Below are positions 35,880-47,990 of a DNA stretch of 64,000 nt, piece by piece. The notes under the pieces were generated by a model that saw only the letters and a program-made list of their open reading frames with translations, searched no databases and was not told the origin of the DNA. Every line of letters begins with the position of its first letter. The stretch's first letter is position 1. The stretch is from Artemisia argyi (lineage: Eukaryota > Streptophyta > Magnoliopsida > Asterales > Asteraceae), in contig CM060684.1 of NCBI GenBank assembly GCA_030686995.1, positions 4,758,928 to 4,822,927 on the forward strand. Direction: 5' to 3'. The position numbers and the translations under genes are program-made.

Positions 35880-37630
35880 TGATAACGCTCAAAGTTAACA
35901 TGTTTTTATAAGCGTTATTAGTGTTTTTGTGTATGTTATTTGGTTGTTTTTATATGCTTTTACCACTAAATCATATCAAAGTATGTTTTTGTAGCATATG
36001 TAGCCAAATGCAGGAAAAATGGAGGAAAAGTGAAGGAAATGAAGTATACGCGATTACACGAAGATTTCCAAGCTCAAAAGTCCAATCTATGAAGTAATTC
36101 ATAAGAGAACCTAAGTTTTGTCATCTCAAAGTTCCAAGTTCAGAAGTTAATCAAGTTTGGATAGTACATAAAGAGCTACACAAGTCAAAGTCAAAGTCCA
36201 AAGCTGCCAGAAATTACCATCCGATCGGTTGGTGTGAAACCGATCGGATGGTCATAAGTACCCTTCACCAACCGATCGGTGCCAACCTGTAACCGATCGG
36301 TTGGTCAGTTCTGCATGTTTTTGCCAACTTTTGTGCACGAATCTTGGTCTTTTGTCTCAAGGTTCTAGGCCCTTTTTAGTGTCTTATTGTCCAAGTTCAA
36401 GCATTTAAGTTCTTATTTATAACCAAGAGTGTTGGACAAGCCTATGGGGGACTTCAAAAGTGCATAACTCAACACCATTCAACACACAATTGAAGATACC
36501 ATTTACTCTCATTACTACACACAATTATTATCATCTTCTAGCTCTCTAAGGAGGAAAATTTGTGCAGAAAGAACCAGGAACTTTGGAGGATCAAGGAAGT
36601 AACATTTGGAGTCCGAAAATCTAAATAAATCATCACCAACTCTTAGGTTATCAATACCTTGTCATTTGTTATCAATTTCAAAGCATTGTAAGACTTATAA
36701 CCATGGATTCTTATGTTAAATATTCTGAGTTTATTTGCATGTTTGCCATGAGTGGCTAGTAATCTTTTTACACTTGTTTTGATGATGTGTTATACTTAGT
36801 GATAGTGATGATTGTGATAACATGTTTTAATTCAATTTCAAGTCAATCCTAAGAACCAATTGTACCTTAAGTTTCATCGTGACATTTGTTTAGCCAAGGT
36901 TAACTAATTGATAATAGTTTCAAAGGTCGAAAGATTTGTTATTACTCAAATAGTTATAATTATTTGTCTATGAATGATTGTTTTTCACCATAATTATTCT
37001 TGACTAAACAAAGAAACAAGAAGTATGATTGTAATGAGAATTCTTTTATAACATCAAATCGGATTGTTTGTAAACCTTTAGTAGGACGAAAGTTTAAATG
37101 TTTATAAACGATTGTGACCTTTTTGTCTATGAAGAGGTTACCTTTTGTATTGACCATTTCTTAAGAGTATTTGATTGGAAATAAAAGTTTGTCTTGTGTT
37201 TAAGATATCCACCATACCTTATGAACCTTGGATGGATCTTGAATTGATTGGTTTACACCTAAAGCTTGTTTTTATGAACTAAAATCTTGACGAATGTTTA
37301 ACTTGTAGAAACAATAGATTAGATCACCATCTAATTATTTCAACCAACATGTCATCGAAAGTTATCACAATCATGTGTGTCATTAAGTAGAAAACTATTC
37401 TAAACAAGTGTAGTTTTTAATTTATTGAATTTGCTTATTATCATATTTGCGTACATTAGAGATTTACTTTTAGACTTATATTTCGATTCACTCACAAATC
37501 CCTGCGAACGATCCCTACTTACCATCATATCTTGCTATAACGGACGAGTACACTTGCTCGTATGTGTTGTTTCTAGATTTGGTAATTCACTCTTATAAAT
37601 TTAAAACTTGCACTAACAAACATCGCATCA
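35880..37630 (+). repeat. 3' LTR of element C, complete, 1751 bp
   Basis: Starts TGATAACGCTC right after the polypurine tract and ends CATCGCATCA. Its last 330 bases match the truncated 5' LTR. The sequence after it (AGTGTCGATG) cannot be checked for a target duplication because the left end is lost. Confidence 0.92.
36219..36303 (+). promoter_or_regulatory. Four CCGATCGG palindromes in the LTR of element C
   Basis: Copies at 36221-36228, 36240-36247, 36272-36279 and 36293-36300, each extended by partly matching flanks (CCATCCGATCGGTTGG, AACCGATCGGTTGG). The same word is repeated in the leader at 21642-21737. Probably U3. Confidence 0.8.
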
Positions 37631-39572
37631 AGTGTCGATGTAAATTATTAATATGTATTATTGCCTTTCAGAAAGAAGAAAATAACTCATTTTTAACTCA
37701 GCATTGATTGTTATTGTTGGCAGGTGGAACCAAAAAATTGTTATATGCTACTTTCTAATGGGAAATCATTTTCTCAAAAAGTTTTGAGCTCGAACAAGCC
37801 TATTCCTTATTTACTGACTGCTCATGTTACAATATTATGTGCGCAACTGTCTTTTGTTTTAGTACATATATATTCTGATTATTGTTACAGCAACATCATA
37901 TTAATTAGGCAGGTACGTATCCACTTTCTTTTGGTTAGCAATAGTTGAAAGAAAAAGAAGAAATTATATTGTTACCTCTATTGCTTATGATGGCTACAGC
38001 TAGAGGGTTGAGAAAACTGGTGTCGGAGTACCTCATGAAACACCCAAATCGGTAAGCGACACATTCATCAAACACAAATTTGGAATCAAAGCATTCTGCC
38101 ATCACGTATTCATACTCTGGATTCAATCGGCTTTGATGTTACACATGCTTTCAGATGCACTTAGAAGAATAAAAAATATCCTTGCTTGGAGCTTGTACTA
38201 ATTGTGTAAGGCTGATTACAATATTTACTAGTTCGCTTAACAAGCTCTTCCCATGTGACATTCTTCTGTATAGAAACAGTTTTCCATCTCCCGATCAAGG
38301 CAATATTTATCTTTTACTTTTTGAGCATCATCTGACTCTGAAGAATCTCAATCAGCCAAAGAGTGAAGAGAGCATCCGTTCTAGGACATCTAAATTAGCG
38401 GCTAATTCCATCATTGGTCCCAGATCTTTCTACAGAAACCTTCTGAATGTATCCTTTTCCATGTTGCTGTCTGATCTCTTCATCCCGTGACTCTTCTTCT
38501 ACTAAATCATCATCATCATCTTGCTCTTCTATCTCATCTTCCTACGCTTTATGTTCATCTTCCAAAAATACCTTTAATTGCTTTTGTTCACAGTTGACAC
38601 TTGGCAGTCTTTTTCTTCATCAAAGGTTGCTTCTTTCACCTCATTATTTGGATTGTTGATACAAGACAATTCTATCTTCATCTTTTTCTTACTTACTTGT
38701 TCCCGTTCAGGTCTTGTTTGTTTCTCAACTTCTGAAATTTCTTGTCAACTTCTTCTCTTTCTGATGAGTGTATTACTTACTACTTGCTGCTTGATTCAAC
38801 CGAGCCTATTCTTTGTATATGACGCTCCTGCTTAACAGTTTTTATTAAACCAATTTGGGTTATGTTTTTATCTATAATAGGTCAGTTGGGCATACTAAAT
38901 TGCGTCAACCATGACTATGCTTTACCTTGCAGATATTAACCAACAAGTATTTCAAAGTTACACTTCAAAAGATATTGAAATAGACAGATTATGATAAATC
39001 AAGGCGCTTAGTGAGCGATCAGCGATTATGCGGGGATTAATCGGCCGCCTAGACCGATTTTTACAACATAGCTTATGGATATTTCTAAGTAAATCATGAA
39101 TAGTTATCCTCAGACTTGAGATACCAGATAACCGTTGTGAATGTAGTGCATTCTATGGAACAATTTAACGCTATACGTAACTAGTAGTCATAAGGATTGT
39201 TTTCAGAATTGTTGCGAAGTTCATGAGTTATGCTCGTAGTCAAGATAGAATTTGTTCCTCCAAATTTATTTTGAGTTTAATACTGTTGGGCCCCTCGTAG
39301 GGTTGAGAAGATGTTTGCATGGCCGTGCCCAAGATCTCCCCTGAATATGTTCAGAAGATTTGGTAATCTTGCTCAATCATAAACAACGAGAAACAGAATT
39401 TTGAATCAAGATAATATCCATATCTTTATTCAATGTAGTATTAGTAACAAAAGGATAATAATAATGATGAATCATTAAAGGTTTTTCCAAGAGACCTACT
39501 CGAGTCGTACTAGAGGCATCGGCGGATTGCAAGACGCTAACCAATGTAATCACAACTATTATGATTTATGTC
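37631..39572. other. Possible host-gene debris and unclassified sequence
   Basis: Near 37720 an intron-like end (TTGTTGGCAG) is followed by a short open stretch. On the minus strand 38700-38380 reads as decayed acidic coding sequence (a run of Asp/Glu codons at about 38490-38525) with stops. A second minus-strand stretch at 38126-37935 is open for 63 codons. I recognise no family. From about 39270 the sequence may be the interior of the copia element whose LTR follows. Nothing here is a complete gene. Confidence 0.3.
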
Positions 39573-40305
39573 TAAGTGGGAGCTGTTAGTTTTATAGACA
39601 TAAAATAGTAGTCGTGTGTTAGGATCGAACTCGAGATCACGGGATTGCACACATTACGTATGAGAACTAATTATTAATAATTAGATATAAAATGTTATAT
39701 TTGATTATTAATTATCACTAAAGAAATAACGGATGTTAGTATTTAACGGAAGTGACTAACGGTCGTTAAATAAAATAAGGAAATGACTAGAATGCAAATT
39801 GTAGTCAAGAAGGATCCTGAATCACCTCATATTGAGGGTGCCAATCGGTTTAGGATAGGGATTAGGGTTTCCTAATCCTAATCCAACTTGGACTACAAGT
39901 TTACATAGCCTATAAAAGCAAACTCAAGGTTTTAGTTTTTGGTTACTCTTGTGCACTAGCTAAACCTTAGTTTTCTTTTCTTTTCTCCTTGTGATCGATC
40001 GGATTAACCGCCCCCCTCCAAGGGTTGGCCGATTTTTGTAAAACAAAAATAGTTTTGGTTTTTACTTTGTGATAAAAATAACTTGCATATTGTTAGTTTG
40101 GTTTAGTGCGTGTGTACAAGAACGTGATATAATCACATCATTGATTATATCTTGGATTGAATTGCAAAACTTGGTAAGGGGCAATTCATATAGTCCTATT
40201 AACCCAATTAGGGTTCTTTATCCATATTGATCAAGGTTGATTCTTGTTGCAAGAATCATAACGGTACGTTCACTTTAAGTTTTGGTTAATTTATTATATG
40301 TTATA
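39573..40305 (+). repeat. Probable copia 3' end: polypurine tract and LTR
   Basis: AAGTGGGAGC at 39574-39583 directly followed by TGTTAG is the usual junction of polypurine tract and 3' LTR in plant copia elements. A TATA box (CCTATAAAAGC) lies near 39909. The 3' end of the LTR and any partner LTR were not found; a Helitron terminus lies at 40306. Class is inferred from the junction only. Confidence 0.4.
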
Positions 40306-41899
40306 CTAGCTATAATACCTGTGCACGCACAAGGTTTTTAAAGTTTCATTTTAATTATGTATTATTATCGATTAAGAAATGAACCACTTAACACGTTTCA
40401 AATGATTTTACTTGGTGGACTAAAAACAAAAGATCATATGTATATGTTATAACCTACCTATTATTTTAGGAGAACGCTTTTGAATTAAAAATTATTATTT
40501 TATTATTCAAGCAAAATCACATGATGATACTTGACTTGCATGAGATGTTAGTGATATATGTTTTTAGTTTTGTAAACCCGTGCTATCAATTTACGATGTG
40601 TTTTGTAATTTTGTATTTCTTTTACTTATATATATTTAGATAGCTTTGAAGATTAATTCATTTCCTTAATTAGGAATAACCATCATATCATTTTTACTAA
40701 TGTACCTTTTTGTTTGAAAAATTGTATTTTCATAAGTTTGTGTTATTTAGTTCTCATGTTTGATCATAAAATTACCAAATTAACATGGAAGCTTACACTA
40801 TAGCTTCTTTATTACATAAAGAGAAACGAAAAAAGATGTAATGGCCAATGGGTAGAAAAAATGACAAAGAGTATATTCGCAAGTCTTTTAAGATAATTTG
40901 AATCCTTACCAACCTTTCACTTTAATGCAACTTTCTTCACAATTGGCCTAAATCATCAAGGTAAAAGAAACCCATATTTTAGACTGTTGGTTGACACCCA
41001 TAGTGTTATCAATGACAACAAACACCTGCTAAGTTTCATTAACTCATTGAAAGGCAAATTACACTCCGAAAAGAATTCCTACCATAAAATTACCCATATA
41101 GGCACTAAAACACATCTTTGGTACATTAAAATACATTCATGTATTATCTAAATTAGCAACTCAACTAAATTATACATTCATACCTTGAGCAGGCGTAGAA
41201 AATCCTTCCACGACAATCATGTATTGATACTTAATCCTCCTCTAAAAAACGCACACAACAAATTGCATTACACTTTAGTGTGTGCGATAAGATAATAAAA
41301 CTGCAAAAACCACTAACATGTTGCATTATAGTGAGGATAACAACAAAGTTAGTGATAACATCAAATAAGAAAACTTCATATTAGAACTAAAGGGGTGTTT
41401 GGTTATGCTTATTAAAGGTGCTTATTGTCTTATTCAATTACCATAACACAATAAGTGTATGATAAAGCTATAAGCTTTTTTTAGAAATTTAGTGAAAAAC
41501 CCCTGAACAGACAACTAATTCTATTATAGCTTAGTGTGTTTATAGTAAAAATACAAATATTAAGTGTGGAAGTTTTCAATAAAACATAAAAAAGAGTTAC
41601 TAAAAGTTGGTGTGTACAACAAAAAAGTTAAACCATAAAAAAAGGTTACTAAAAACTATCAGCTAGATAAGGCATAAGCCAAAGTTCTGTTGAGCTCTCT
41701 TTCGGATTCTATTCAGAAGCAAAAAGAGGTTTACACATAAATCATAAGTATAGAATAATGGTTGTATCTCACATTCGTGATTACCAACTCAATAATATTA
41801 TCGCAGTATAGTAACGTAATAACCTGATTAAAACTATATATTCTTGCTGAATAATTCTCATATACATACTTTAATTCGTTTACAATGGCCAATTATTAC

Positions 41900-41937
<38 letters not shown>

Positions 41938-41988
41938 TTATTTCTTTGATAAAACATCACGTCAATGAATAAAGTTAGGTTATCACTT

Positions 41989-42031
<43 letters not shown>

Positions 42032-43112
42032 TTTTTAGGGAGGTGATTGTTATCAAATAAGTATTGTGATACGTGCATTCTTTTTTATATATAATTTAGG
42101 GAAAACACTTTTTATATTAAACAATGACTATATAACCCATGTGTTTGTTTGTTTATTTTTTGTTTTGTTTATTTATTTATTTATTTTTTAAATAATTAGC
42201 TTTGTATAATGTTTTTAACTGACAAACATGTTGAGGTTGAGGTTGATTTTGTTGTTTAACTTTAACTATTGATATCATTGTTGTACAAAATGTGTAAATT
42301 TAGTAGCACATAATGAGTGTTGATAAAGTTAAAATATGGTCCGTAAAGTTTTTAAAATATTTTTATGGATATCTATATACAAATTTTAAATAACAATTTC
42401 ATGAGTCGCTGTTATAAGTAGAATCACGTATATTTATTTTCTTATCACAGTATCGTGCTTATCATTTGATATTTATATTCCCGTTACTAATAATTTAGCT
42501 GTATTTGTACGCATAAATTAAAATTTGAATAATAACATTAGTCCTTATTTAAAAAAAATTCTAATGGATGAAAGTTTAAAACCAACATTAGTCTAAAAAA
42601 ATATTTAACGCATATTAAAACTAATTCGCATATTTACCAAATTTTGTAATTTTAATGGATAAAAGTCTAAAAACTGATACTAATACTCTTGTAATTTTAA
42701 ATAAAGTTAATATTATAAAGTATAGGGGGTATAAAGTGTAAGGGGTTATTTGTGTTTTTTATAAAGTTATTAAAAGACATAGAAAATTGTAATTTTACAC
42801 TTTACTCTATATAAATTATTTAAAATTCAATCACTAAAGTTTTATTAATTACTTCCTCTTTTTTTAAGTTTTTGTTTTCATAAATTTGACACCTATATTT
42901 TTATGCATTTTTTTTCTTAACCAAATTTCCCCACCAAATTTATTAAGTTTGACCAAAATCAATTTAATTTTGACTTTTTATTGACCAATCACGTTGCTCG
43001 ATTTCGCCTACATGGCAAAATCGAGCTTTGCTATTGGTCCAATTTTTTTTTCAATGTGAAGGGATTTTCAAAAACACTTCGAAATGATGTAATTCTTTTA
43101 TTATATAAAAGA
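40306..43112 (-). mobile_element. Non-autonomous Helitron, 2.8 kb
   Basis: On the minus strand the element starts with TC (43112-43111, TCTTTTATATAATAAAAG) and ends with CTAG (40309-40306). A GC-rich hairpin (CCTTGTGC/GCACAGG, one bulge) lies 11 bases before the CTAG. It sits between A and T, the Helitron target. Near its 5' end is a 9 bp stem, GCTCGATTT/AAATCGAGC (42996-43026). No Rep/helicase ORF is visible; the interior is AT-rich with two long T tracts (41902-41935 and 41991-42028). All three termini rules are met, which makes this a good call without any ORF. Confidence 0.75.
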
Positions 43113-43187
43113 TGTATCCTTCGCTTCTGCATTATTTGTTCTTTGATTATTGGTTTATTTATATGATTGTCATGATGTAATAATTCC

Positions 43188-43189
<2 letters not shown>

Positions 43190-43282
<93 letters not shown>
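43190..43282. repeat. (TA)n microsatellite at the NUMT edge
   Basis: About 90 bases of alternating T and A, flanked on both sides by the word AATTCCATA (43181 and 43283). Mitochondrial sequence starts immediately to the right. The YIYIYI reading frames here are artefacts. Confidence 0.95.
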
Positions 43283-43285
<3 letters not shown>

Positions 43286-43289
43286 CCAT

Positions 43290-43515
43290 AGGCACTTTGA
43301 CGGCGAAAGAGGCGAAAAAAGCAATCCATAGAAAGATTTGGCGCCGCTCACTAAATTCTGTGGTTAATAAAATTTGTAAATCGGTGGTTCCTGTTTGGAA
43401 AAGAATCAATAGAATAGCTAATAGCATAAAAACATATCCAAGTAAAGTATAAAGGAAAAGCTGATATGCTGCCTTGATCTTTCTTTGTCTCGAACCCCAT
43501 ACCCCTATAATAATG
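43290..43515 (-). pseudogene. nad4: nad4 exon 2, truncated
   Basis: On the minus strand exon 2 begins CATTATTATAGGGG at 43515 and encodes a stretch matching complex I subunit ND4 (RQRKIKAAYQ, then TGTTDLQILLTTEFSERRQ). It is cut off at ...FAVKVPM by the TA repeat, so the rest of the gene is absent. The reading shifts frame between 43515 and 43427. Confidence 0.9.
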
Positions 43516-44868
43516 GTAGAGTAAGGGGTGGCCCCAAAGCGGAATTGACCGGTGGTGATTGGTCGAAGCTCCAGTAGGTAGCCACTCCCTTCTCAGGGAA
43601 CTGTACGTGTGACTTCCGCATCATACGACTCCGTCCCGAGCTTTCGTCGTCGGCCTTGTCATTAGACCACTATTTATGCATGTATTTTCAGCCTGGACTC
43701 TATAATCTTTTGCTTCTCGGGTGGTGGCGAACAATGCTGCTTGCTTTGTGGGAGATGCCCGCCCGTAGGGCCCGGTCTGCTTCCCGCCCGAAAGAACCAC
43801 TCACTAGCTAGCCGGACTAGTGGGGGGCCTATCTGGAGACATACTGAAAACCATGCCTTTCGAACCAAATGCAACGCCCGTCTTCCAAATCAAAAGAAAA
43901 AGGGGGAAGAAAGATTGAGTGCAGCCTGTAGAGCACATGTAACGCACAGTCGGGTTGCTCACGCAGCGGATCTCTCTCTTTTTAGATATCTAAAAAGCGA
44001 GACTCTTTTTAGATATCTAAAAAGAGAGAGAGGTGTGAAAGTAATAGCTTTATGTTATGGCCGCTCCCGTCTTACGGCCTTTACGCTACTACTACTGTGA
44101 TGTGAGCGGTTCAAATTGCTTTGATCTTTCCCAATCATCCTAGCCGGAACTTGTACACAACACTTGTACGGAGGTGCATGCATAAAGGTTTGGAACTTTT
44201 TTCTTATCTGAATATTAAGAACATGACCTTACCCTATTCTCGAACCCTCTGCCGAGCTCCACCCTGCCCGCATTTCTTTTTTTCTTTTTTTTTGAAAGGG
44301 CAAAAGAAATGTCTCCACCTGCTGCCAATAGTCTTTCTTCGGAATTCTACTGAACGGGTCGATCCCCCCCCGTTTGTTTTAGCAACTTATCCTGCTGTGG
44401 CGGGGCGGCTTTTTTCTTTCACAATAAGACTTGGACGATTATCCCTACCCTAGGTAGCTTACGAGTTTACGTCCATCCCTGGTCGGGTACAGTTTCCTTT
44501 TTCTTTCTCCCTTGTAGCCGTTACCTGAATTTGCGCAAGTGTGTCCACACCCCCCAAACTGACTTGACAAGGAATCCATTCTCGCGAACAACACCCGAGT
44601 AGGCGGGTCGAGGTCCTACGAGGTACCCACTACTCGGAGTACCCTCCCCAAAGGAAAAAGATGTGTTTGTCAGGTTCGGTTCTTGTTAGTTGGGTTAGGC
44701 GGGTTCGACCAGAAATGCTATGCTTACACACAAGACTACCCCTCTTCCCGAAAGCTTCGCGGGGACTACTTTACAATGACGGACGACCGCCCGTAGGGGG
44801 TTTACTATACAAGGCCCCTGCCGAGGAAAAGCTTTATCCCAGCGAATATAAGATGCTCAGCTCCGCAC
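43516..44868 (-). pseudogene. nad4: nad4 intron 1 (group II), nuclear copy
   Basis: Lies between the two nad4 exons. It starts GTGCGGAGC at 44868, the group II 5' consensus, and ends CTCTAC before exon 2. 1353 bases. Contains two copies of an 18-base AT palindrome at 43979-44023. Confidence 0.85.
43979..44023. repeat. Duplicated 18-base palindrome within nad4 intron 1
   Basis: TTTTTAGATATCTAAAAA occurs at 43979-43996 and 44006-44023, separated by GCGAGACTC. The pair is enclosed by TCTCTCTC on the left and GAGAGAGA on the right, making a larger inverted repeat. Confidence 0.9.
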
Positions 44869-45329
44869 GACATAGGGATTAGCACGCTTTCGGGAAGAAC
44901 ATAGAATAGTAGAGGATCCAGCATGCGGAACACGACGATCATTAGAAATTCACGAATTAGAGATGCTGTAATATACTCTTTCCCATAACTTCTCATACCA
45001 GACCAACCCACTAAAATGCAAATAGGGATCAGAAATGTGGTCAATATCACGAAGAATAAAGAGATACCATCTATACCCAAATAAAAATGGATGTTTTCAT
45101 AAGGAAGCCATCGAAGGCTTTCCACAAATTGAGATTTGGCCGTAGAAGGATCGAATTGTATCCGAAGAACAGGGGAATACAAAAAAGTAATAAGAGAGGC
45201 GCACAGACCAATCAATCGTATCGGTCGTATTCTTGAATTTGGAATGAAAAGAGGAGTAATGCTTCCTAGCATGGGACACAGAATAAGACCACTTAGATCA
45301 GAATAGCATTCACAGAAATGTTCTAACAT
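44869..45329 (-). pseudogene. nad4: nad4 exon 1, nuclear copy
   Basis: The ORF from MLEHFCECY at 45329 matches the N-terminus of ND4, a membrane subunit of respiratory complex I. The exon is 461 nt, the usual length, and ends at the group II intron start. It is open throughout; an upstream in-frame ATG at 45365 adds 12 spurious residues. Ser and Pro stand at several places where the mature protein has Leu or Phe, as expected for unedited mitochondrial DNA. With exon 2 truncated and exons 3-4 missing, it cannot make ND4. Confidence 0.92.
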
Positions 45330-45365
45330 AGAGTAGAATCTAACATTGAAGAGATTAGTTGACAA

Positions 45366-47624
45366 CAGTCAAAAGATGGGTGCCTAATTCCAATACAATA
45401 GGGGTCTATCAGTGTAAGTCAGCTGAACACCGTGATTGATGAGTGGGTAGGTGGGTTAGGTGCACCTCTCGCCCAGTGGGAAGTAATTAGGCTAGTCTCC
45501 CCCCCCCCTGAATGAAGAAGTAGTAAGGCCCCCTTCCCGCGTATGTGCCTTTATTTAGTATTTAGTTTAGATTTTTATTCTTTCTATTTTTTAATTACCA
45601 ATGGGGAATCCATCTAAAAAAATCTATCTGGCAAAACGCAATTTTTCAAGTTCAATCCAAGGTGCACCTTGCCTTTTTTAGGTAGCTTTCTTACGCCTAT
45701 TCAGCTAGGGGTCCATTGGTCATAGCTGAAATTTGTCGAAGGAAAAAAAAGAAGAGAAAGAAAGGGAAGTTTTTTCTTTCAATCCAAATAAGAGAACAAA
45801 GAAACCACTCTAAAATGAAAGTGAGATAAAATCAAAGAAGTTTCAGTAAGAACTAGCACTAGACTTCTTCCCCCCTTTCGACTTTTCCTCTCTCCTTTAG
45901 TTTGTGCTTCCACCCGGGCTTTTCCTTCTGTTTTATAGAGACCCGAGGAAATTCTTCTAAAAATGCATGTAGAAAGGTGAGGCATTTTCCCTGGCATACG
46001 GAAAAAAAAATCCAGGATGACGCAAAAGACGAGTAAGGGATGGGGAGGGGGAGGCTCTTGAAACCAAACGAGACTCGAAGGAACATGGGAATTAGCACCA
46101 TTCATATGAGTGCTTTTGTCTCGAAGAGCCAACAAAGGGGCAACCCTCTCTCTCTATCTTGGTCTCCGTTTAGCAACATATATCGATCTGGAGAACATTT
46201 TGATTGGTTGTAGTGCGGATTAAGGAGCTGCTCCTCCATGCTGTGGCTATGGAGGTGGGGGCTGTCGCCGCCTGATAGAGACAGAAGCGGAGGCCACCGG
46301 AGTTATCTGCGTCGAGCGTGTCGATTGAAAGAAAGAAGAGAGACAACTCAAATGTCAGTGCAGAAATCGAAAGAGTCGTGCCGAAAAAAGTGGAATTCTT
46401 CTAAGATCCATTGATCGATTTTTCTGCATACGCTGCTTCCAAAATGCAGAGAGACTTGTGAGCACAGATCCGGGTTGGTTGGTCCGGAAAGTCATGGGAG
46501 AGGCAGGCTAAGTGAAATAATATATTGGTTCTACTATATAATCTTATGAATCAAGCACGACACACTTTCTATATCTCCTCCGTCTACAAGGTGAACAGCT
46601 TAGCTTACAGCACAGCGTGTTCGCCACCACACTGGCTGGCCTGGTGCATTGTTTAACCTAATTAGATGGGCTGCGCGTCGAGTGTGTCAACTTTCTCCCT
46701 TCCCTTCTTGCTTTAGAAAGATTGCAGCTAGCGTGTTGGACTAATATAATAGAAAGTCAAGGTTCTTCTCCTGTTCTACGAATCTACAACTCTCTTTACT
46801 GAGCGAGACTCCATCTATATCCCTACTAGTGGTTATTCGTTCCAGGCCATTTGTATGACAGCTTAAACTAGACCCCACTTTCGATTAGATAGGTTTCGGT
46901 CTTAATCAAGATATGTCAAGGGCGCATCGGAACGGTCGGTAGCTACTTAATCTCATCCGAGAGTCTAATCTCCTTGTATTGCTTTTTTTTCTATGAAAAA
47001 GAAGAAATGTCGATTGAGGCTCCTTCCCTTCCACCGCATAGCTGCGGTAGCAGGTACTACGAGCCCTCTGTCCCACGCATTTAACTAGCTCGCGTGGTTC
47101 ACCGGTTCCACCGAAAACTCTCATTTGTTGAAGCGGAGCATAGTGTACTTTAGGCGCCGAGCGAGAAAGGTCTCTTCTTTTGTTTCGGTTTATTCACTGA
47201 TCTGAAATTAGCACTTGCCTTCTTATTGATTCCAGGGGCGGCGGCATTCTTGAATGAAGTCTATCCGAACCGAATTAGCACTTCTCAGATCAGGCGAGGC
47301 CTCTCCAGCGGAGCTGAGCGTCGGGGCCCTGGCTGCACTAGCGATTGGCACATAGGGGAGTGGTTGCCCGGCTTTCTCGGCCTGGTATCCTGCACCTCGT
47401 GTTCATGATATCTACATTCAACTGTGCCCCGGAGACACGGTCGAAGCACGCCCGCCCAATGTGCTTCTTTCACGACATGCTCTGGTCCCGGGTGTCTTCT
47501 AGTGGTCTTCTAGCATTAGAAGAAGTCGTGTCCGTCCCGGACATCTGCAATGTCCTTCCCCGCCTTTTTTTTATATGGGGTGAAGGAAAAGACTGACCCC
47601 TTCGTTGACTTTAACGGTCGCTCT
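45366..47624. other. Mitochondrial intergenic and rps3 intron-like sequence
   Basis: No complete gene seen. A GC-rich block at about 47285-47520 reads, on the minus strand, like the group II intron that follows rps3 exon 1. An ORF of 118 codons at 46135-45779 (minus) has no recognised family. Repeated purine-rich and CT-rich stretches are typical of plant mitochondrial spacers. Confidence 0.5.
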
Positions 47625-47697
47625 CACTGAACCGACTTGAATCTGAACTATGATTTAGATCAAGTCTTACCGAAATCAGATTTCCATTTCGTGCCAT
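47625..47697 (-). pseudogene. rps3: rps3 exon 1, nuclear copy
   Basis: On the minus strand ATG at 47697 opens MARNGNLISVRLDLNHSSDS, matching the start of mitochondrial ribosomal protein S3, then GTGAGAGCGACC, the group II intron start, near 47626. The second exon is not found. It lies directly behind rps19, the usual mitochondrial order rps19-rps3. Confidence 0.8.
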
Positions 47698-47714
47698 ATG
47701 CGCTTAGACTTGAC

Positions 47715-47990
47715 TTTTTTCCCTTTTTTATTCCCGGTCCAATATTAGTTCTCGAAGATCTTCGTTTCCGTGTAGAAGCAAACTCTCCAAATTGATGACC
47801 TCCTTCAGTGATCTTACAACGAACAGGAGTTTTTCCATTGTAAATTTGTATGGAGCAATCAACGAATTCTGACAAAATAGAAGAAGACGTAACCCAATTT
47901 TCCTGTTCAAAAGAAGATCTCTCTTCTTCTTCATTCTCAACAGGAATGCATCAAAAAAAAACTTCCCTTCCATATAGATCGTCGTGGCAT
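47715..47990 (-). pseudogene. rps19: rps19, nuclear copy with frameshift
   Basis: The ATG at 47990 opens MPRRSIWKGSF; two extra bases in a T run (47953-47961 region) shift the frame. The remainder of mitochondrial ribosomal protein S19 continues in other frames (DAFLLRMKKKRDLL, then DCSIQIYNGKTPVRCKITEG and TNIGPGIKKGKK). At least two shifts are needed. S19 is a small-subunit ribosomal protein. Confidence 0.88.

Larger units (their letters stand above)
21201..37630 (+). mobile_element. Athila-type Ty3/gypsy element C, 5' LTR truncated, broken
   Basis: The order is partial LTR, tRNA-Asp primer site, gag, protease, RT, RNase H, integrase, long noncoding 3' region, polypurine tract and a full 1751 bp LTR. 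The RT motifs (GWRVCIEYRKLN, then VFMDDFLVFG) and the primer site are typical of Athila. Element A is nested inside gag at 22918-29359. The 330 bp of 5' LTR that remain match the end of the 3' LTR with about three differences, so the element is recent, yet the ORFs carry several breaks. There is no env-like ORF. Confidence 0.9.

Noticed and set aside
43290..43320. GACGGCG word in nad4 exon 2 as part of the A/B array
   Set aside because: Single chance occurrence inside coding sequence, without the palindrome.
43031..43452. Long reading frames with Tyr-Ile repeats on both strands
   Set aside because: They are translations of the (TA)n microsatellite joined to nad4 exon 2, not genes.
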